Shown here piece after piece: positions 8,410 to 17,261 of a stretch of 64,000 nucleotides of DNA. A program made the translations under genes and the position numbers. The stretch spans positions 232,321-296,320 of the forward strand of contig JAEUOR010000074.1 in assembly GCA_016790635.1 (NCBI GenBank), in the 5' to 3' direction. The notes beneath the pieces were generated by a model. It made no database searches and was not told the origin of the DNA. It worked only from the letters and a program-made list of their open reading frames with translations. The DNA is from Burkholderiales bacterium. GTDB lineage: Bacteria > Pseudomonadota > Gammaproteobacteria > Burkholderiales > JAEUOS01. Positions within the stretch are counted from its first letter, which is position 1, and every line of letters starts with the position of its first letter.

Positions 8410-9518
8410 GCCTCGCCTGGCAGGCAGGTCACGCTGGCGACGCCGACTGGAAAGTCGCCACCGACCGCGCTCTTTCCGCGATCGAGCCCGGCGGCACGCT
8501 GGGCTTCCTGTATCTGACCGAAGCGTACGCGGCACATGCCGGGGCGATCCTCGCCCGGGCGCGCGAGCACACCGGCATCAAGGACTGGACCGGTTCGGTC
8601 GGCATCGGCGTGTGCGCCACGGGCGTCGAGTATTTCGACGAGCCGGGACTCACGATCCTGACCGGTTCGCTGCAGCCCGGCGCACATGCGGTCTTCTCCG
8701 GCAACCGGCGCGCACCACGCCTGGGCGACAAGTCGCAAAGTGGTGCGGATGCGGCCTTCTTCGCCGTCGTGCACGCTGACCCGGCAACACCGGATATCGA
8801 TGAACTGATCGTCGACATGGCCGGCAAGGTGTCCAGCGGCTACCTGGCCGGCGGGCTGTCGTCCTCGCGCGGCTCAACATTGCAGATCGCCAACGAGGTC
8901 GTCAGCGGCGGGATTTCCGGCGTGGTGCTGTCCTCGGAGGTCGCGGTGGCGACGCGCCTGACCCAGGGTTGTGCGCCGCTGGGGCCGCGTCACATCGTCA
9001 CGCGCTCGGATCGCAACGTCATCGCCACGCTCGACGACCGGCCGGCGCTGGACGTGATGCTGGCCGACCTGGGCTGCACTCTGGACGGGCTGCGCGCCGC
9101 GGCGCGCGATACCTTTGTCGGACTGGTGGTGGCAGGCGCCGAGGCCTCGGGCGGCGGCGAGGACTATCTGGTACGCAACCTGATCGGCATCGACCCGCAA
9201 AAGCGCCTGGTCGCCATCGGCGACGTCCCGACGGTCGGCTCGACCCTGATGTTCTGCCGGCGCGACCTGGCTTCAGCCCGCGACGACCTGGTGCGCATGA
9301 TCTATGACCTGAAGGACGGGCTGACCGCACCGCCGCGCGCGGCGCTGTACCATGCCTGTGTCGGTCGTGGCGCCAGCATGTTCGGTGCCAAGGGGGTGGA
9401 ACTCGCCCTGCTGCGAGAACATCTGGGTGATGTGCCACTGGCAGGCTTCTATGCCAACGGCGAGATCGCGCGCAATCGTCTGTACGGGTACACGGGGGTG
9501 CTGACGGTCTTCAAGTGA
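8406..9518 (+). CDS. FIST domain (FIST_N + FIST_C) protein
   Basis: Starting at GTG 8406, four bases inside phaM, the 370-residue protein has both FIST modules: the N-terminal part with LGFLYLTEAYAAHAGAIL and SVGIGVCATGVEY, then SSGYLAGGLSSSRG, and the C-terminal part with ARDTFVGLVVAGAE, YLVRNLIGIDPQKRLVAIGD and ACVGRGASMFGAKGVELALL. FIST proteins are thought to be sensory ligand-binding domains; most are joined to or encoded beside signalling proteins, but this is a stand-alone protein. Its coupling to phaM suggests translation in fixed ratio; a role in PHB control is only inference. Confidence 0.88.
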   Translation: MSLAWQAGHAGDADWKVATDRALSAIEPGGTLGFLYLTEAYAAHAGAILARAREHTGIKDWTGSVGIGVCATGVEYFDEPGLTILTGSLQPGAHAVFSGNRRAPRLGDKSQSGADAAFFAVVHADPATPDIDELIVDMAGKVSSGYLAGGLSSSRGSTLQIANEVVSGGISGVVLSSEVAVATRLTQGCAPLGPRHIVTRSDRNVIATLDDRPALDVMLADLGCTLDGLRAAARDTFVGLVVAGAEASGGGEDYLVRNLIGIDPQKRLVAIGDVPTVGSTLMFCRRDLASARDDLVRMIYDLKDGLTAPPRAALYHACVGRGASMFGAKGVELALLREHLGDVPLAGFYANGEIARNRLYGYTGVLTVFK

Positions 9519-9643
9519 GGTCCGCTGCATCCGGAAACACGTACGAAGCGTAAGGAATTCACGGCTCGGAACGACCAAACCGGGTACATCTGCCCAAAGA
9601 GCCCGCACCCGGGGAAACAAGCAGCACAACGGAGCACAACAAA

Positions 9644-10606
9644 ATGCACGCCACGCTGGAACGTCTAGAGGACACCACCTTCCCGTCGATAGACCGGCGC
9701 GCGGTGTCGACCCTGCAGGTCAACCTGGGCTACAAGTGCAACCAGTCCTGCCTGCATTGCCACGTCAACGCCGGGCCGACGCGCACCGAGATGATGGACC
9801 GCGCCACCATCGACTCCGTGCTGGCCTACCTTGAGGCGCGTCGTGTCGGCACGCTGGATGTAACCGGCGGGGCGCCCGAACTCAACCCGGATTTCCGTTA
9901 CTTGGTCAAACGCGCGCGCGCGCTGGGGGTCAAGGTCATGGACCGCTGCAACCTGACCATCCTCTCCGAACCCGGGCAGGAGGACCTGGCCGAGTTCCTG
10001 GCCGCGAACGCGGTCGAGATCGTCGCGTCTCTTCCCTGCTACACCGAGGAACTGGTCGATCGCCAGCGCGGCAGCGGGGTCTACGCGCGCTCGATCGACG
10101 GAATCCGGCGCTTGAACGAACTCGGCTACGCCAAGCCGGGGACAGGCCTCGTCCTGAACCTGGTCTACAACCCGCAGGGGCCCTCGCTACCTCCGCCGCA
10201 AGAGGCGCTCGAGGCAGACTACAAGCGTATCCTGGGTGATGGGTTCGGCATCGTCTTCAACCGGCTCTATACCCTGGCCAACATGCCGATCCAGCGCTTC
10301 GGCTCGACGCTGATCTCCAAGGGCCAGTTCAACCAGTACATGGACCTTTTGCGCTCGGCACACCGTGAACAGAACCTGGACGAGGTCATGTGCCGCTCGC
10401 TCGTCTCGGTGGACTGGCGCGGTTACCTCTACGATTGCGACTTCAACCAGATGTTGGGCCTGCCGCTGGAGGTTGCCGGCCGCAGGCGCACGCACTTGAG
10501 CGAAGTGCTCGGCACCGATCTGGACGGCAATGCCATCGTGGTGCGCGAACATTGCTACGGCTGCACCGCCGGGCAGGGCAGTTCCTGCGGCGGGGCGCTG
10601 GCCTGA
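9644..10606 (+). CDS. arsS: ArsS-like radical SAM/Cys-rich (DUF3641) protein
   Basis: The protein has 320 residues. The radical SAM motif is KCNQSCLHCH, with Cys32, Cys36 and Cys39 of the CxxxCxxC cluster, in VNLGYKCNQSC. It continues with TLDVTGGAPELNPDF and VMDRCNLTIL, both hallmarks of the TIGR04167 family, and ends in a Cys-rich DUF3641 domain (DCDFNQMLGLPL, then HCYGCTAGQGSSCGGALA). In related proteins this C-terminal domain often holds selenocysteine; here the terminal motif uses cysteine. ArsS acts in arsenosugar synthesis by adding a 5'-deoxyadenosyl group to methylated arsenic. No arsM is visible in the window, so the arsenic role is by family. It heads a cluster up to 16602. Confidence 0.88.
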   Translation: MHATLERLEDTTFPSIDRRAVSTLQVNLGYKCNQSCLHCHVNAGPTRTEMMDRATIDSVLAYLEARRVGTLDVTGGAPELNPDFRYLVKRARALGVKVMDRCNLTILSEPGQEDLAEFLAANAVEIVASLPCYTEELVDRQRGSGVYARSIDGIRRLNELGYAKPGTGLVLNLVYNPQGPSLPPPQEALEADYKRILGDGFGIVFNRLYTLANMPIQRFGSTLISKGQFNQYMDLLRSAHREQNLDEVMCRSLVSVDWRGYLYDCDFNQMLGLPLEVAGRRRTHLSEVLGTDLDGNAIVVREHCYGCTAGQGSSCGGALA

Positions 10607-10622
10607 GCCAGGCGGCACCGAC

Positions 10623-11621
10623 GTGTCCATCGACGCCACCGCAAAGCCCGGGCGCACCTGCCCGCTGGCCTACCGCTACGGTGCCGCCGCGCTCGATCGG
10701 GTGCCGGACCTGCTGGCGGACTCGCTGTATGTCGTTGGCGGCATGTACGGCAACCCTTTTGCGCTCGATGCGCTGGACCGCCTGCTCGCGCGCGAGCCCG
10801 GCGCGCAGGCGGTTTTCAACGGCGATTTCAACTGGTTCGACATCGACGACACAGGTTTCACGCGCGTCAATCGCGCGGTATTGCGCCACCACGCGCTGCG
10901 CGGCAATGTCGAGACCGAACTGCTGGCCGACGACGCCGCCGCCGGCTGCGGCTGCGGCTATCCTGATCACGTCGGTGATGCGGATGTCGCCCGCTCCAAT
11001 GCCATCATGTCCGTCCTGGCGGCCACGGCAAGGCGCCAACGAGAACTGAGCGAATCGCTGGCTGCGCTGCCGATGCATCTTGTCGCGCAGGTCGGCGATG
11101 TGCGTGTCGGCATCGTGCACGGCGATGCCGACAGCCTGGCCGGCTGGAGTTTTGGTGAAGAGTCGATCGATGCGGCCACGGTGCGCGCCATGTTCGACGC
11201 CGCGCGCGTGCGCGTCTTCGCCTCCAGCCACACCTGCCTGCCGGTAGCGCAAGTGTTCGACGCGGCCGCCGGGCGGTCGGTGCTGATCAACAACGGCGCG
11301 GCAGGCATGCCCAATTTCGCCGGCACCGACTTCGGTGTCATCACGCGTATCGCCGTGTCGCCGGCGCCGCCGTGGGCAGGCGCCCTGTACGGCACCCGCG
11401 TCGACGGCATCTTCATCGACGCGTTGCCGCTCCACTACGACAGCGCGGCGTGGCTCAAGCACTTCGACCACCTGTGGCCCGCCGGATCACCGGCGGCGCT
11501 ATCCTATCGCCGCCGCATCGTCGCGGGGCCCGGTTACGCGTTCGCCAGGGCGCCGCGCGCGGGCATCGACGTATATCCGGCTTCGAGCGCTGCTTCATGC
11601 CGCGTGCCGCTGGCGGCATAG
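10623..11621 (+). CDS. Metallophosphoesterase-like protein of the rSAM/selenodomain pathway
   Basis: The likely start is the GTG at 10623, giving 332 residues; the upstream open frame overlaps arsS. Calcineurin-fold landmarks appear in order: VVGGMYGNPFALDAL, FNGDFNWFDID (like GDxxDRG), LRGNVETELL (GN-E, like GNHE), VGIVHGDADSL and VFASSHTCLP (in place of GHTH). A Cys-rich GCGCGYPDHV lies near residue 115. Several metal ligands are altered from the classic pattern. A phosphoesterase is a known partner of the radical SAM protein (TIGR04167) and transferase (TIGR04283) families, and both of these are encoded here. Confidence 0.75.
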   Translation: MSIDATAKPGRTCPLAYRYGAAALDRVPDLLADSLYVVGGMYGNPFALDALDRLLAREPGAQAVFNGDFNWFDIDDTGFTRVNRAVLRHHALRGNVETELLADDAAAGCGCGYPDHVGDADVARSNAIMSVLAATARRQRELSESLAALPMHLVAQVGDVRVGIVHGDADSLAGWSFGEESIDAATVRAMFDAARVRVFASSHTCLPVAQVFDAAAGRSVLINNGAAGMPNFAGTDFGVITRIAVSPAPPWAGALYGTRVDGIFIDALPLHYDSAAWLKHFDHLWPAGSPAALSYRRRIVAGPGYAFARAPRAGIDVYPASSAASCRVPLAA

Positions 11622-11672
11622 ACACCGCGTAGCCCTGGCAGCATTGCGTGCCAGGGCGCGAAAAGGGTTCCC

Positions 11673-13910
11673 ATGAAAGTCGGAAAACTCGCTGTCCTCG
11701 TCGCAATCGCCATTGCCGTGGGCGCCTTTTTCGCGCTCGGCGGCCAGCGGTACCTGACCTTCGAGGCGATCAAGGCGCAGCAAGCCTCGCTGGCCGCCCA
11801 GTACGCGGCCCACCAGGGGGCGACCATCGCGGCCTTCTTTGCCGTCTATGTGCTCGTCACCGCGCTGTCGCTCCCCGGCGCGGCGCTCATGACGCTGGTG
11901 GCCGGGGCGATCTTCGGTCTGGTCGTCGGCACCATCGTGGTCTCGTTCGCCTCGTCGGTCGGCGCGACGCTGGCCTTCCTGGCCAGTCGCTTCCTGTTGC
12001 GCGACTGGGTGCAGGCCAAGTTCGGCGCACGCCTGGCCGGCATCAACCAGGGGGTCGCCAAAGAGGGCGGGTTTTATCTCTTCACACTGCGCCTGATTCC
12101 GGCCGTGCCGTTTTTCGTGATCAACCTGGCGATGGGCCTGACGCCCATGCGCACCTGGGTCTTCTATCTCGTGAGCCAGATCGGCATGCTGGCCGGCACC
12201 ATCGTCTACGTCAACGCCGGCACCCAGTTGGCCGCCATCAGTTCGTTGAAAGGCATTCTCTCGCCCGGCCTCATCGGCGCCTTTGTGCTCCTGGGCATCT
12301 TTCCCTTGATCGCCAAGAAGATCGTCGATGCGGTCAAGGCCAGGAAGGTCTACGCCAAGTGGGCCGATCGCCGGCCGGCCAGCTACGACCGCAACGTGGT
12401 GGTCATCGGCGCGGGCTCCGGCGGGCTGGTGACAGCCTATATCGCGGCCGCGGTCAAGGCCAAGGTGACACTGGTGGAAAAGCACAAGATGGGTGGAGAC
12501 TGCCTGAACTTCGGCTGCGTGCCCTCCAAGGCACTGATCCGTTCGGCCAAATTTCTCTCGCACGTCAAGCGCGCCCGCGAGTTCGGCATGCAGGGCGCCG
12601 ATGCGCAATTCGATTTCGCCGACGTGATGGAGCGCGTGCAAAAGATCGTCACCGCGATCGAGCCGCACGACTCCGTCGAGCGCTACACCGGACTGGGCGT
12701 CGACGTCGTGCAGGGAGAAGCGAGGATCGTCTCGCCCTGGCAGGTCGAGGTCAAGACAGCCGACGGCAAGACCAGCACGCTCAGCACCCGCAGCATCGTA
12801 ATCGCCGCGGGCGCGCGTCCGCTGGTGCCGCCGATACCGGGATTGAAGGACATGAACCCGCTCACTTCCGACACGGTGTGGAACATCCGCACCCTGCCGC
12901 GGCGACTGCTGGTCCTGGGCGGCGGGCCGATCGGCTCCGAACTCACGCAGTCCTTCGCGCGCTTCGGCGCGGAAGTGACCCAGGTCGAGATGGCGCCGCG
13001 CATCATGCTGCGCGAGGACCCGGAAGTCTCCGAGATGGTCATGCGCCAGTTCCGCGCCGAGGGCATCCGGGTGCTGGTCAACCACAAGGCGAAGGAATTC
13101 CGCGTCGAGAACGGCGAGAAAACCCTCATTGCGGAACATCAGGGCGCCGACGTCCGGATCGTCTTCGACGAGATGATCTGCGCGCTCGGACGCACGCCGA
13201 ACGTCACCGGCTACGGCCTCGAGGAACTCGGCATCCCGACCACGCGCACCCGCACCGTCGAGACCAACGAGTACCTGGAGACCCTGTACCCGAACATCTA
13301 TGCCTGCGGGGATGTCGCCGGGCCCTACCAGTTCACCCACACGGCAGCGCACCAGGCCTGGTATGCCGCGGTCAACGCGCTCTTCGGCACCTTCAAGAAG
13401 TACAAGGCCGACTACTCGGTCATTCCCTGGGCCACGTTCACCGAGCCGGAAGTCGCGCGCGTGGGCTTGAACGAGCTCGAGGCGAAAGAGAAGGGCATCG
13501 CCTATACCGCACACGTCTACGGCATCGACGATCTCGACCGTGCCATTGCCGACAGCGAGGCGCACGGCATCGTCAAGGTGCTGACCGCACCGGGGTCGGA
13601 CCGCATCCTCGGCGTCACGATCGCCGGCGAGCACGCCGGCGACCTGATCGCCGAGTACGTTGCCGCAATGAAGCACGGCCTGGGTCTCAACAAGATTCTT
13701 GGCACCATCCACATCTACCCCACGCTCGCGGAAGCCAACAAGTACGCTGCGGGCGTCTGGAAGCGCAGCACCGTGACGATGGGCCAGCACGCCTTCCTCG
13801 ACGCCTTCCAGACCTGGCGCCGCGGCGCCGGCGGCCTGGGCGCGGTACTGGGCAAACTCGCGGGCATGGGCGGCGACAAGCGCCCGGCCTACACCCCTGA
13901 ACAACACTGA
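11673..13910 (+). CDS. TVP38/DedA-like membrane domain fused to flavin disulfide reductase (MerA/Lpd-like)
   Basis: This 745-residue protein is two domains. Residues 1-~220 form a TVP38/TMEM64 (SNARE-associated Golgi) membrane domain with hydrophobic segments at about 5-24, 51-110, 134-186 and 197-216; the family-type segment LRLIPAVPFFVINLAMGL is at 139-156. Residues ~240-745 are a pyridine nucleotide-disulfide oxidoreductase: FAD motif VIGAGSGGL (245-252), redox pair in GGDCLNFGCVPSK (Cys277, Cys282), NAD motif LVLGGGPIGSEL, YACGDVAGPYQFTHTA, and a C-terminal dimerisation domain with TIHIYPTLAEANKY. The cysteine pair is intact, so it should be an active NAD(P)H-dependent reductase anchored to the membrane. 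It starts 51 bases after the phosphoesterase gene. Confidence 0.92.
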   Translation: MKVGKLAVLVAIAIAVGAFFALGGQRYLTFEAIKAQQASLAAQYAAHQGATIAAFFAVYVLVTALSLPGAALMTLVAGAIFGLVVGTIVVSFASSVGATLAFLASRFLLRDWVQAKFGARLAGINQGVAKEGGFYLFTLRLIPAVPFFVINLAMGLTPMRTWVFYLVSQIGMLAGTIVYVNAGTQLAAISSLKGILSPGLIGAFVLLGIFPLIAKKIVDAVKARKVYAKWADRRPASYDRNVVVIGAGSGGLVTAYIAAAVKAKVTLVEKHKMGGDCLNFGCVPSKALIRSAKFLSHVKRAREFGMQGADAQFDFADVMERVQKIVTAIEPHDSVERYTGLGVDVVQGEARIVSPWQVEVKTADGKTSTLSTRSIVIAAGARPLVPPIPGLKDMNPLTSDTVWNIRTLPRRLLVLGGGPIGSELTQSFARFGAEVTQVEMAPRIMLREDPEVSEMVMRQFRAEGIRVLVNHKAKEFRVENGEKTLIAEHQGADVRIVFDEMICALGRTPNVTGYGLEELGIPTTRTRTVETNEYLETLYPNIYACGDVAGPYQFTHTAAHQAWYAAVNALFGTFKKYKADYSVIPWATFTEPEVARVGLNELEAKEKGIAYTAHVYGIDDLDRAIADSEAHGIVKVLTAPGSDRILGVTIAGEHAGDLIAEYVAAMKHGLGLNKILGTIHIYPTLAEANKYAAGVWKRSTVTMGQHAFLDAFQTWRRGAGGLGAVLGKLAGMGGDKRPAYTPEQH

Positions 13911-13953
13911 ATCTCACCTGATCGGGCCTGACGCCATTTGCCCCGGAGGATTT

Positions 13954-14772
13954 ATGCACCGACTCGCCACCTTTCTGCTCGCGCTGCTGCTGGCACCTGG
14001 CGCCTGGGCGCAATTCGATCACTCCCACAAGGCCTGGGATGCGCTCCTCAAGAAGCATGTCGTCGTGCAGGAGCAGGGCAAAGTGAGCAAGGTCCGCTAC
14101 GGCGGCTTCAAGGCCGACGAGGCGGCGCTCAAGGCCTATACCGACAGCCTCTCCAAGGTGTCGGAGGCCGACTTTCGCGCCTGGTCCAAGGCGCAGCAGA
14201 TGGCCTTCCTGATCAACGCCTACAACGCCTTCACGGTCGTCAAGATCCTGCAGCGCTATCCCAACCTCAAGTCGATCCGCGACTTCGGCAACGTGATCGG
14301 CAATCCGTGGAAGGACAAGTTCTTCACGCTCTTGGGCCGGGAAAGCTTCCTGGACGAGGTCGAGCACGTGATCCTGCGCAAGCCTGGCGTCTACGACGAA
14401 CCGCGCGTGCACTACGCGGTCAATTGCGCCTCGATCGGTTGCCCGATGCTGCGCGAGGAGTCCTTCGTGGCGGAGCGCCTGGATGCCCAGCTCGAGGAAC
14501 AGGCGCGGCGCTTCCTGTCGGACCGGTCGCGCAACCGCTTCGCCGGCGGCACGCTCGAAGTCTCCAAGATCTTCGACTGGTTCAAGGTCGACTGGCAGAG
14601 CAACTACAAGGGCATCGGCAAGGATGGAGCGCCTATCGCCTCGCGCGAGGCGTACTTCGCGCGCTACGCCAGCCTGCTTGCCGACAAGCCTGACGAACAG
14701 AAGCTGATCGCGGATGGCAAGGCGCCGATCAGGTTCCTCGACTACGACTGGGCCTTGAACGACGCGAAGTAG
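13954..14772 (+). CDS. Exported DUF547 domain protein
   Basis: The protein has 272 residues with a clear signal peptide (MHRLATFLLALLLAPGAWAQ) cleaved after Ala19 or Gln20. The body has the DUF547 landmarks MAFLINAYNAFTVVKIL, LGRESFLDEVEHVILRK, RVHYAVNCASIGCPML and FDWFKVDW. DUF547 proteins are periplasmic and of unknown activity; the conserved Cys/His/Asn residues suggest an enzyme. A GGAGG ribosome site precedes the ATG. It lies between the membrane reductase and the glycosyltransferase, 5 bases before the latter, so it is part of the cluster. Confidence 0.88.
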   Translation: MHRLATFLLALLLAPGAWAQFDHSHKAWDALLKKHVVVQEQGKVSKVRYGGFKADEAALKAYTDSLSKVSEADFRAWSKAQQMAFLINAYNAFTVVKILQRYPNLKSIRDFGNVIGNPWKDKFFTLLGRESFLDEVEHVILRKPGVYDEPRVHYAVNCASIGCPMLREESFVAERLDAQLEEQARRFLSDRSRNRFAGGTLEVSKIFDWFKVDWQSNYKGIGKDGAPIASREAYFARYASLLADKPDEQKLIADGKAPIRFLDYDWALNDAK

Positions 14773-14777
14773 CGTCC

Positions 14778-15452
14778 GTGCGCCTGTCCATCGTCGTGCC
14801 GGCGCTGGACGAGGCTGCCGGCATCGCCGCAGCGCTCGCGGCGCTTGCCCCCTTGCGCGAGCAGGGCGCGGAAGTCGTGGTGGCCGACGGCGGCAGCAGC
14901 GACGCGACCGCGGCGATCGCCCGCCCGCTTTGCGATCGGGTCATCGTGGCGCCGCGCGGGCGCGCCTTGCAGATGAACGCGGGCGCGGCAGCAGCCCGCG
15001 GCGACGTGCTCCTGTTCCTGCATGCCGACACGCGCCTGCCGGGCAACGCTGCGGAGGCGATCGGCCGCGCGACACGCGCCGGCGGCTTTGCCTGGGGCCG
15101 CTTCGATGTCGTGCTCGACAGCCCGCGCCCCATGCTCAAGGTCGTGGCCCGGATGATGAACCTGCGCTCGCGCGCGACCGGGATCGCTACCGGCGACCAG
15201 GGCATGTTCATGACCCGCGCCGCCTTTGCCGCCGCAGGCGGCTTCGCGCCGATCGCGCTCATGGAGGACATCGCGATGTCGCACACGCTGAAGCGACTGG
15301 CGCGCCCGGCCTGCCTGCGCGAACGCGTGCTCACATCGGCTCGGCGCTGGGAGACGCGCGGCGTGTGGCGCACCATCGCCCTCATGTGGTATCTGCGCCT
15401 GGCCTATGCGCTGGGCGCTGACCCGGCGGCGCTTGCGCGACGCTATCGCTGA
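14778..15452 (+). CDS. Family 2 glycosyltransferase, TIGR04283 type (rSAM/selenodomain-associated)
   Basis: The GTG at 14778 gives 224 residues. It has the GT2 opening LSIVVPALDEAAGIAAAL, the nucleotide-binding VVVADGGSSDATAAIA, RALQMNAGAAAARGDVLLFLHADT (DXD-like HAD), and GGFAWGRFDV, TGIATGDQGMFMTRAAF and IALMEDIAMSHTLKR. These match the TIGR04283 transferase, a partner of ArsS-like radical SAM proteins, thought to move a sugar or nucleotide. The other common partner, the TIGR04282 transferase, is not seen in the window. It starts 5 bases after the DUF547 gene and ends 22 bases before the next. Confidence 0.88.
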   Translation: MRLSIVVPALDEAAGIAAALAALAPLREQGAEVVVADGGSSDATAAIARPLCDRVIVAPRGRALQMNAGAAAARGDVLLFLHADTRLPGNAAEAIGRATRAGGFAWGRFDVVLDSPRPMLKVVARMMNLRSRATGIATGDQGMFMTRAAFAAAGGFAPIALMEDIAMSHTLKRLARPACLRERVLTSARRWETRGVWRTIALMWYLRLAYALGADPAALARRYR

Positions 15453-15474
15453 AGCCTCCTGCTAGCATGGCGGC

Positions 15475-16602
15475 GTGAAAAAGCTGGTGCTCATCGGCAG
15501 TGGTCTGGCGCACGCGGAAGTGCTGCGCGGCTACGCACTGGCGCCCCCGGTCAACGCCGCGGTCACCTGGGTCGAACCGACCAGTTCGGTCGTCCACACC
15601 GACATGTTGCCCGGACTCATCGCCGGCCACTATGCGCACACGCAGTGCCACGTCGATCTCAAGCGCCTGGCCGGACGGGCGCGCATCGAGGTCTGCGAGG
15701 ACCGGGTCGCGGCAATCGACACCGCGCGGCGGCGCGTGATCACGCGCGGCGGCCGCGAGTTCGAATACGACTTCGTGTCCCTGGATGTCGCCGCCGGCAT
15801 GCCGGTTGCGGAAGTACCGGGACTGCGCGAGTTCGGCCTCCTGGCGCGCCCCGCCGAGCTCCTCATGCAAGGCTGGGAGCGCATCATCGAACTGGCGCGC
15901 GAAGGCGCTCTTGCCAAGCTGACCATGGTCGGCGGCGAAACCGCCGCGGTCGAGATGTTGCTGGCGATGCAGTTTCGCCTGCGCCGCGAACTGCCGCGCG
16001 AACGCTTCGACGCCTGCGGATTTTCCATCGTCACCGAGGCCGCACGCCTGCTGGCGTCGCAACCCGAGACCTTGTCGATCGCGGTAGAGCGCGTCTGCGC
16101 CGAACGCGGAGTCAGCATCCTGCGTGGCGCCCCTGCCATCGCGCTGGAACGCGACAGCGTCATTCTGGGCAATGGCGCGCGCTTAAGGAGCGACGTGACG
16201 GTCTGGGCCAGCGGCGCCCGCCCGCCGTCCTGGCCGGCCGCCAGCGGACTGGCGACGGACGCGCAAGGACTCCTCTGCACCGACGAACGCATGCGCTCGA
16301 CGGCGGACAAACGCATCTTCGCTTCAGGCGAAACCGCAAGCTCGGCCGCTCAGCCAAGCCCGCGTTCCGGTGGCGAGGCGCTGCGCCAGGGGACGGCCCT
16401 CTTCGCCGCCTTGACGCGCGCACTGGCGGGTGAAGTGCCGGATGCCTGGACGCCCGACCCGTCACCGACGACCTACGTCGGTCTGGGCGGGCGTGAAGCG
16501 TTTGCGTTACGTGGCGGTCAGGTGCGCCTCGCGCCGCGCTGGCTGCTGTGGCGCTTCAAGGACTGGACCGACCGCCGCCCCCTGCGCCTCTACCGTGGCT
16601 GA
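15475..16602 (+). CDS. NAD(P)/FAD oxidoreductase of the type found N-terminal to SelD
   Basis: From GTG 15475 the protein has 375 residues. It starts LVLIGSGLAHAEVLRGYA (FAD Rossmann motif; GSGxAHxEVLR is typical of TIGR03169, which is often fused to selenophosphate synthetase), followed by DMLPGLIAGHY, a second dinucleotide motif KLTMVGGETAAVEMLLA, and RIFASGETAS near the end. It resembles NDH-2-like enzymes. No selD or selA gene follows here, so it is the stand-alone form. Its link to ArsS/selenodomain genes is by both family and position. The stop overlaps the converging DUF938 gene by 13 bases. Confidence 0.82.
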   Translation: MKKLVLIGSGLAHAEVLRGYALAPPVNAAVTWVEPTSSVVHTDMLPGLIAGHYAHTQCHVDLKRLAGRARIEVCEDRVAAIDTARRRVITRGGREFEYDFVSLDVAAGMPVAEVPGLREFGLLARPAELLMQGWERIIELAREGALAKLTMVGGETAAVEMLLAMQFRLRRELPRERFDACGFSIVTEAARLLASQPETLSIAVERVCAERGVSILRGAPAIALERDSVILGNGARLRSDVTVWASGARPPSWPAASGLATDAQGLLCTDERMRSTADKRIFASGETASSAAQPSPRSGGEALRQGTALFAALTRALAGEVPDAWTPDPSPTTYVGLGGREAFALRGGQVRLAPRWLLWRFKDWTDRRPLRLYRG

Positions 16603-17216
16603 CTTTCGCGGCCGGCGCGCCAGACGAGCGCGCGATTGTTAGACGGCATGGCGCGATCCTCGACGAGCCGCAACCCGCAGCCGCGCGCCAGGGTATCGAC
16701 CGCCTCGAAGTCACGGATGCCCTGGTGCGCGCCGCGCGCCTTGAGCCACAGGTCGAACTCGGCATTGCTGTCGCTGGTGAAGCGGCCACCGTAGTTGAAT
16801 GGGCCATAGACCACCAGCAGTGCCTGGTCGCTCAAAATCGCCGGCAATGCGCTGAAGAAGGCTTCGACTTCCTGCCAGGCCATGATGTGCAGGGTGTTGG
16901 CGGTAAAGACCGCGTCAAAGCGCGCCGCAGGCCAGACGCCATTCACATCGAGCACCAGCGGCGCCGGCGTGTTGCCGAGAGCGGCATCGTCAAGCCACAG
17001 GCGGATGCCGGCCAGGTGCTCCGCGCGCTCGCTGCATTGCCAGGTCAGGTGCGGCAGAGCGGCCGCGAAATGCACCGCGTGCTGGCCGGTGCCGCTGCCG
17101 ACCTCGAGCACACGCCGCACCGCGCCGAAGTGATCGCGCAGCACCGCAAGGATCGGGTCGCGATTGCGCTCGCACGCAGGTGCGTGGGGCTTCGCCGAAG
17201 GCGTTGGAGTGTCCAT
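16590..17216 (-). CDS. DUF938 class I SAM-dependent methyltransferase-like protein
   Basis: The 208-residue protein has the SAM-binding motif I VLEVGSGTGQHAVHFA at about 36-51, an acidic position after the second strand (CSERAEHLAG), LVLDVNGVWP and the motif FDAVFTANTLHIMAWQEVEAFF, then LLVVYGPFNYGGRFTSDSN and FDLWLKARGAHQGIRDFE. These are diagnostic of DUF938. The substrate of the family is unknown. The start overlaps nothing; 45 bases separate it from the exonuclease gene upstream on the same strand, so they may be co-transcribed. Confidence 0.88.
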   Translation of the reverse strand: MDTPTPSAKPHAPACERNRDPILAVLRDHFGAVRRVLEVGSGTGQHAVHFAAALPHLTWQCSERAEHLAGIRLWLDDAALGNTPAPLVLDVNGVWPAARFDAVFTANTLHIMAWQEVEAFFSALPAILSDQALLVVYGPFNYGGRFTSDSNAEFDLWLKARGAHQGIRDFEAVDTLARGCGLRLVEDRAMPSNNRALVWRAGRESQPR

Positions 17217-17261
17217 CCGTTTCGATCGCGGCTTCCGGCAGGTCGTCCAGTGGCACGGACC

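Noticed and set aside
10530..10606. A selenocysteine codon in the ArsS-like Cys-rich domain
   Set aside because: The terminal HCYGCTAGQGSSCGG motif uses TGC codons and the TGA at its end is followed by the normal intergenic sequence, so it is a plain stop.
11648..13900. A 750-residue open frame overlapping the TVP38-reductase gene on the same strand
   Set aside because: It is a +1/+2 shadow rich in Arg and Pro with no domain; the 11673 frame has clear FAD, CxxxxC and membrane motifs.
11595..13907. A 770-residue minus-strand open frame opposite the TVP38-reductase gene
   Set aside because: Antisense shadow with biased composition and no domain.
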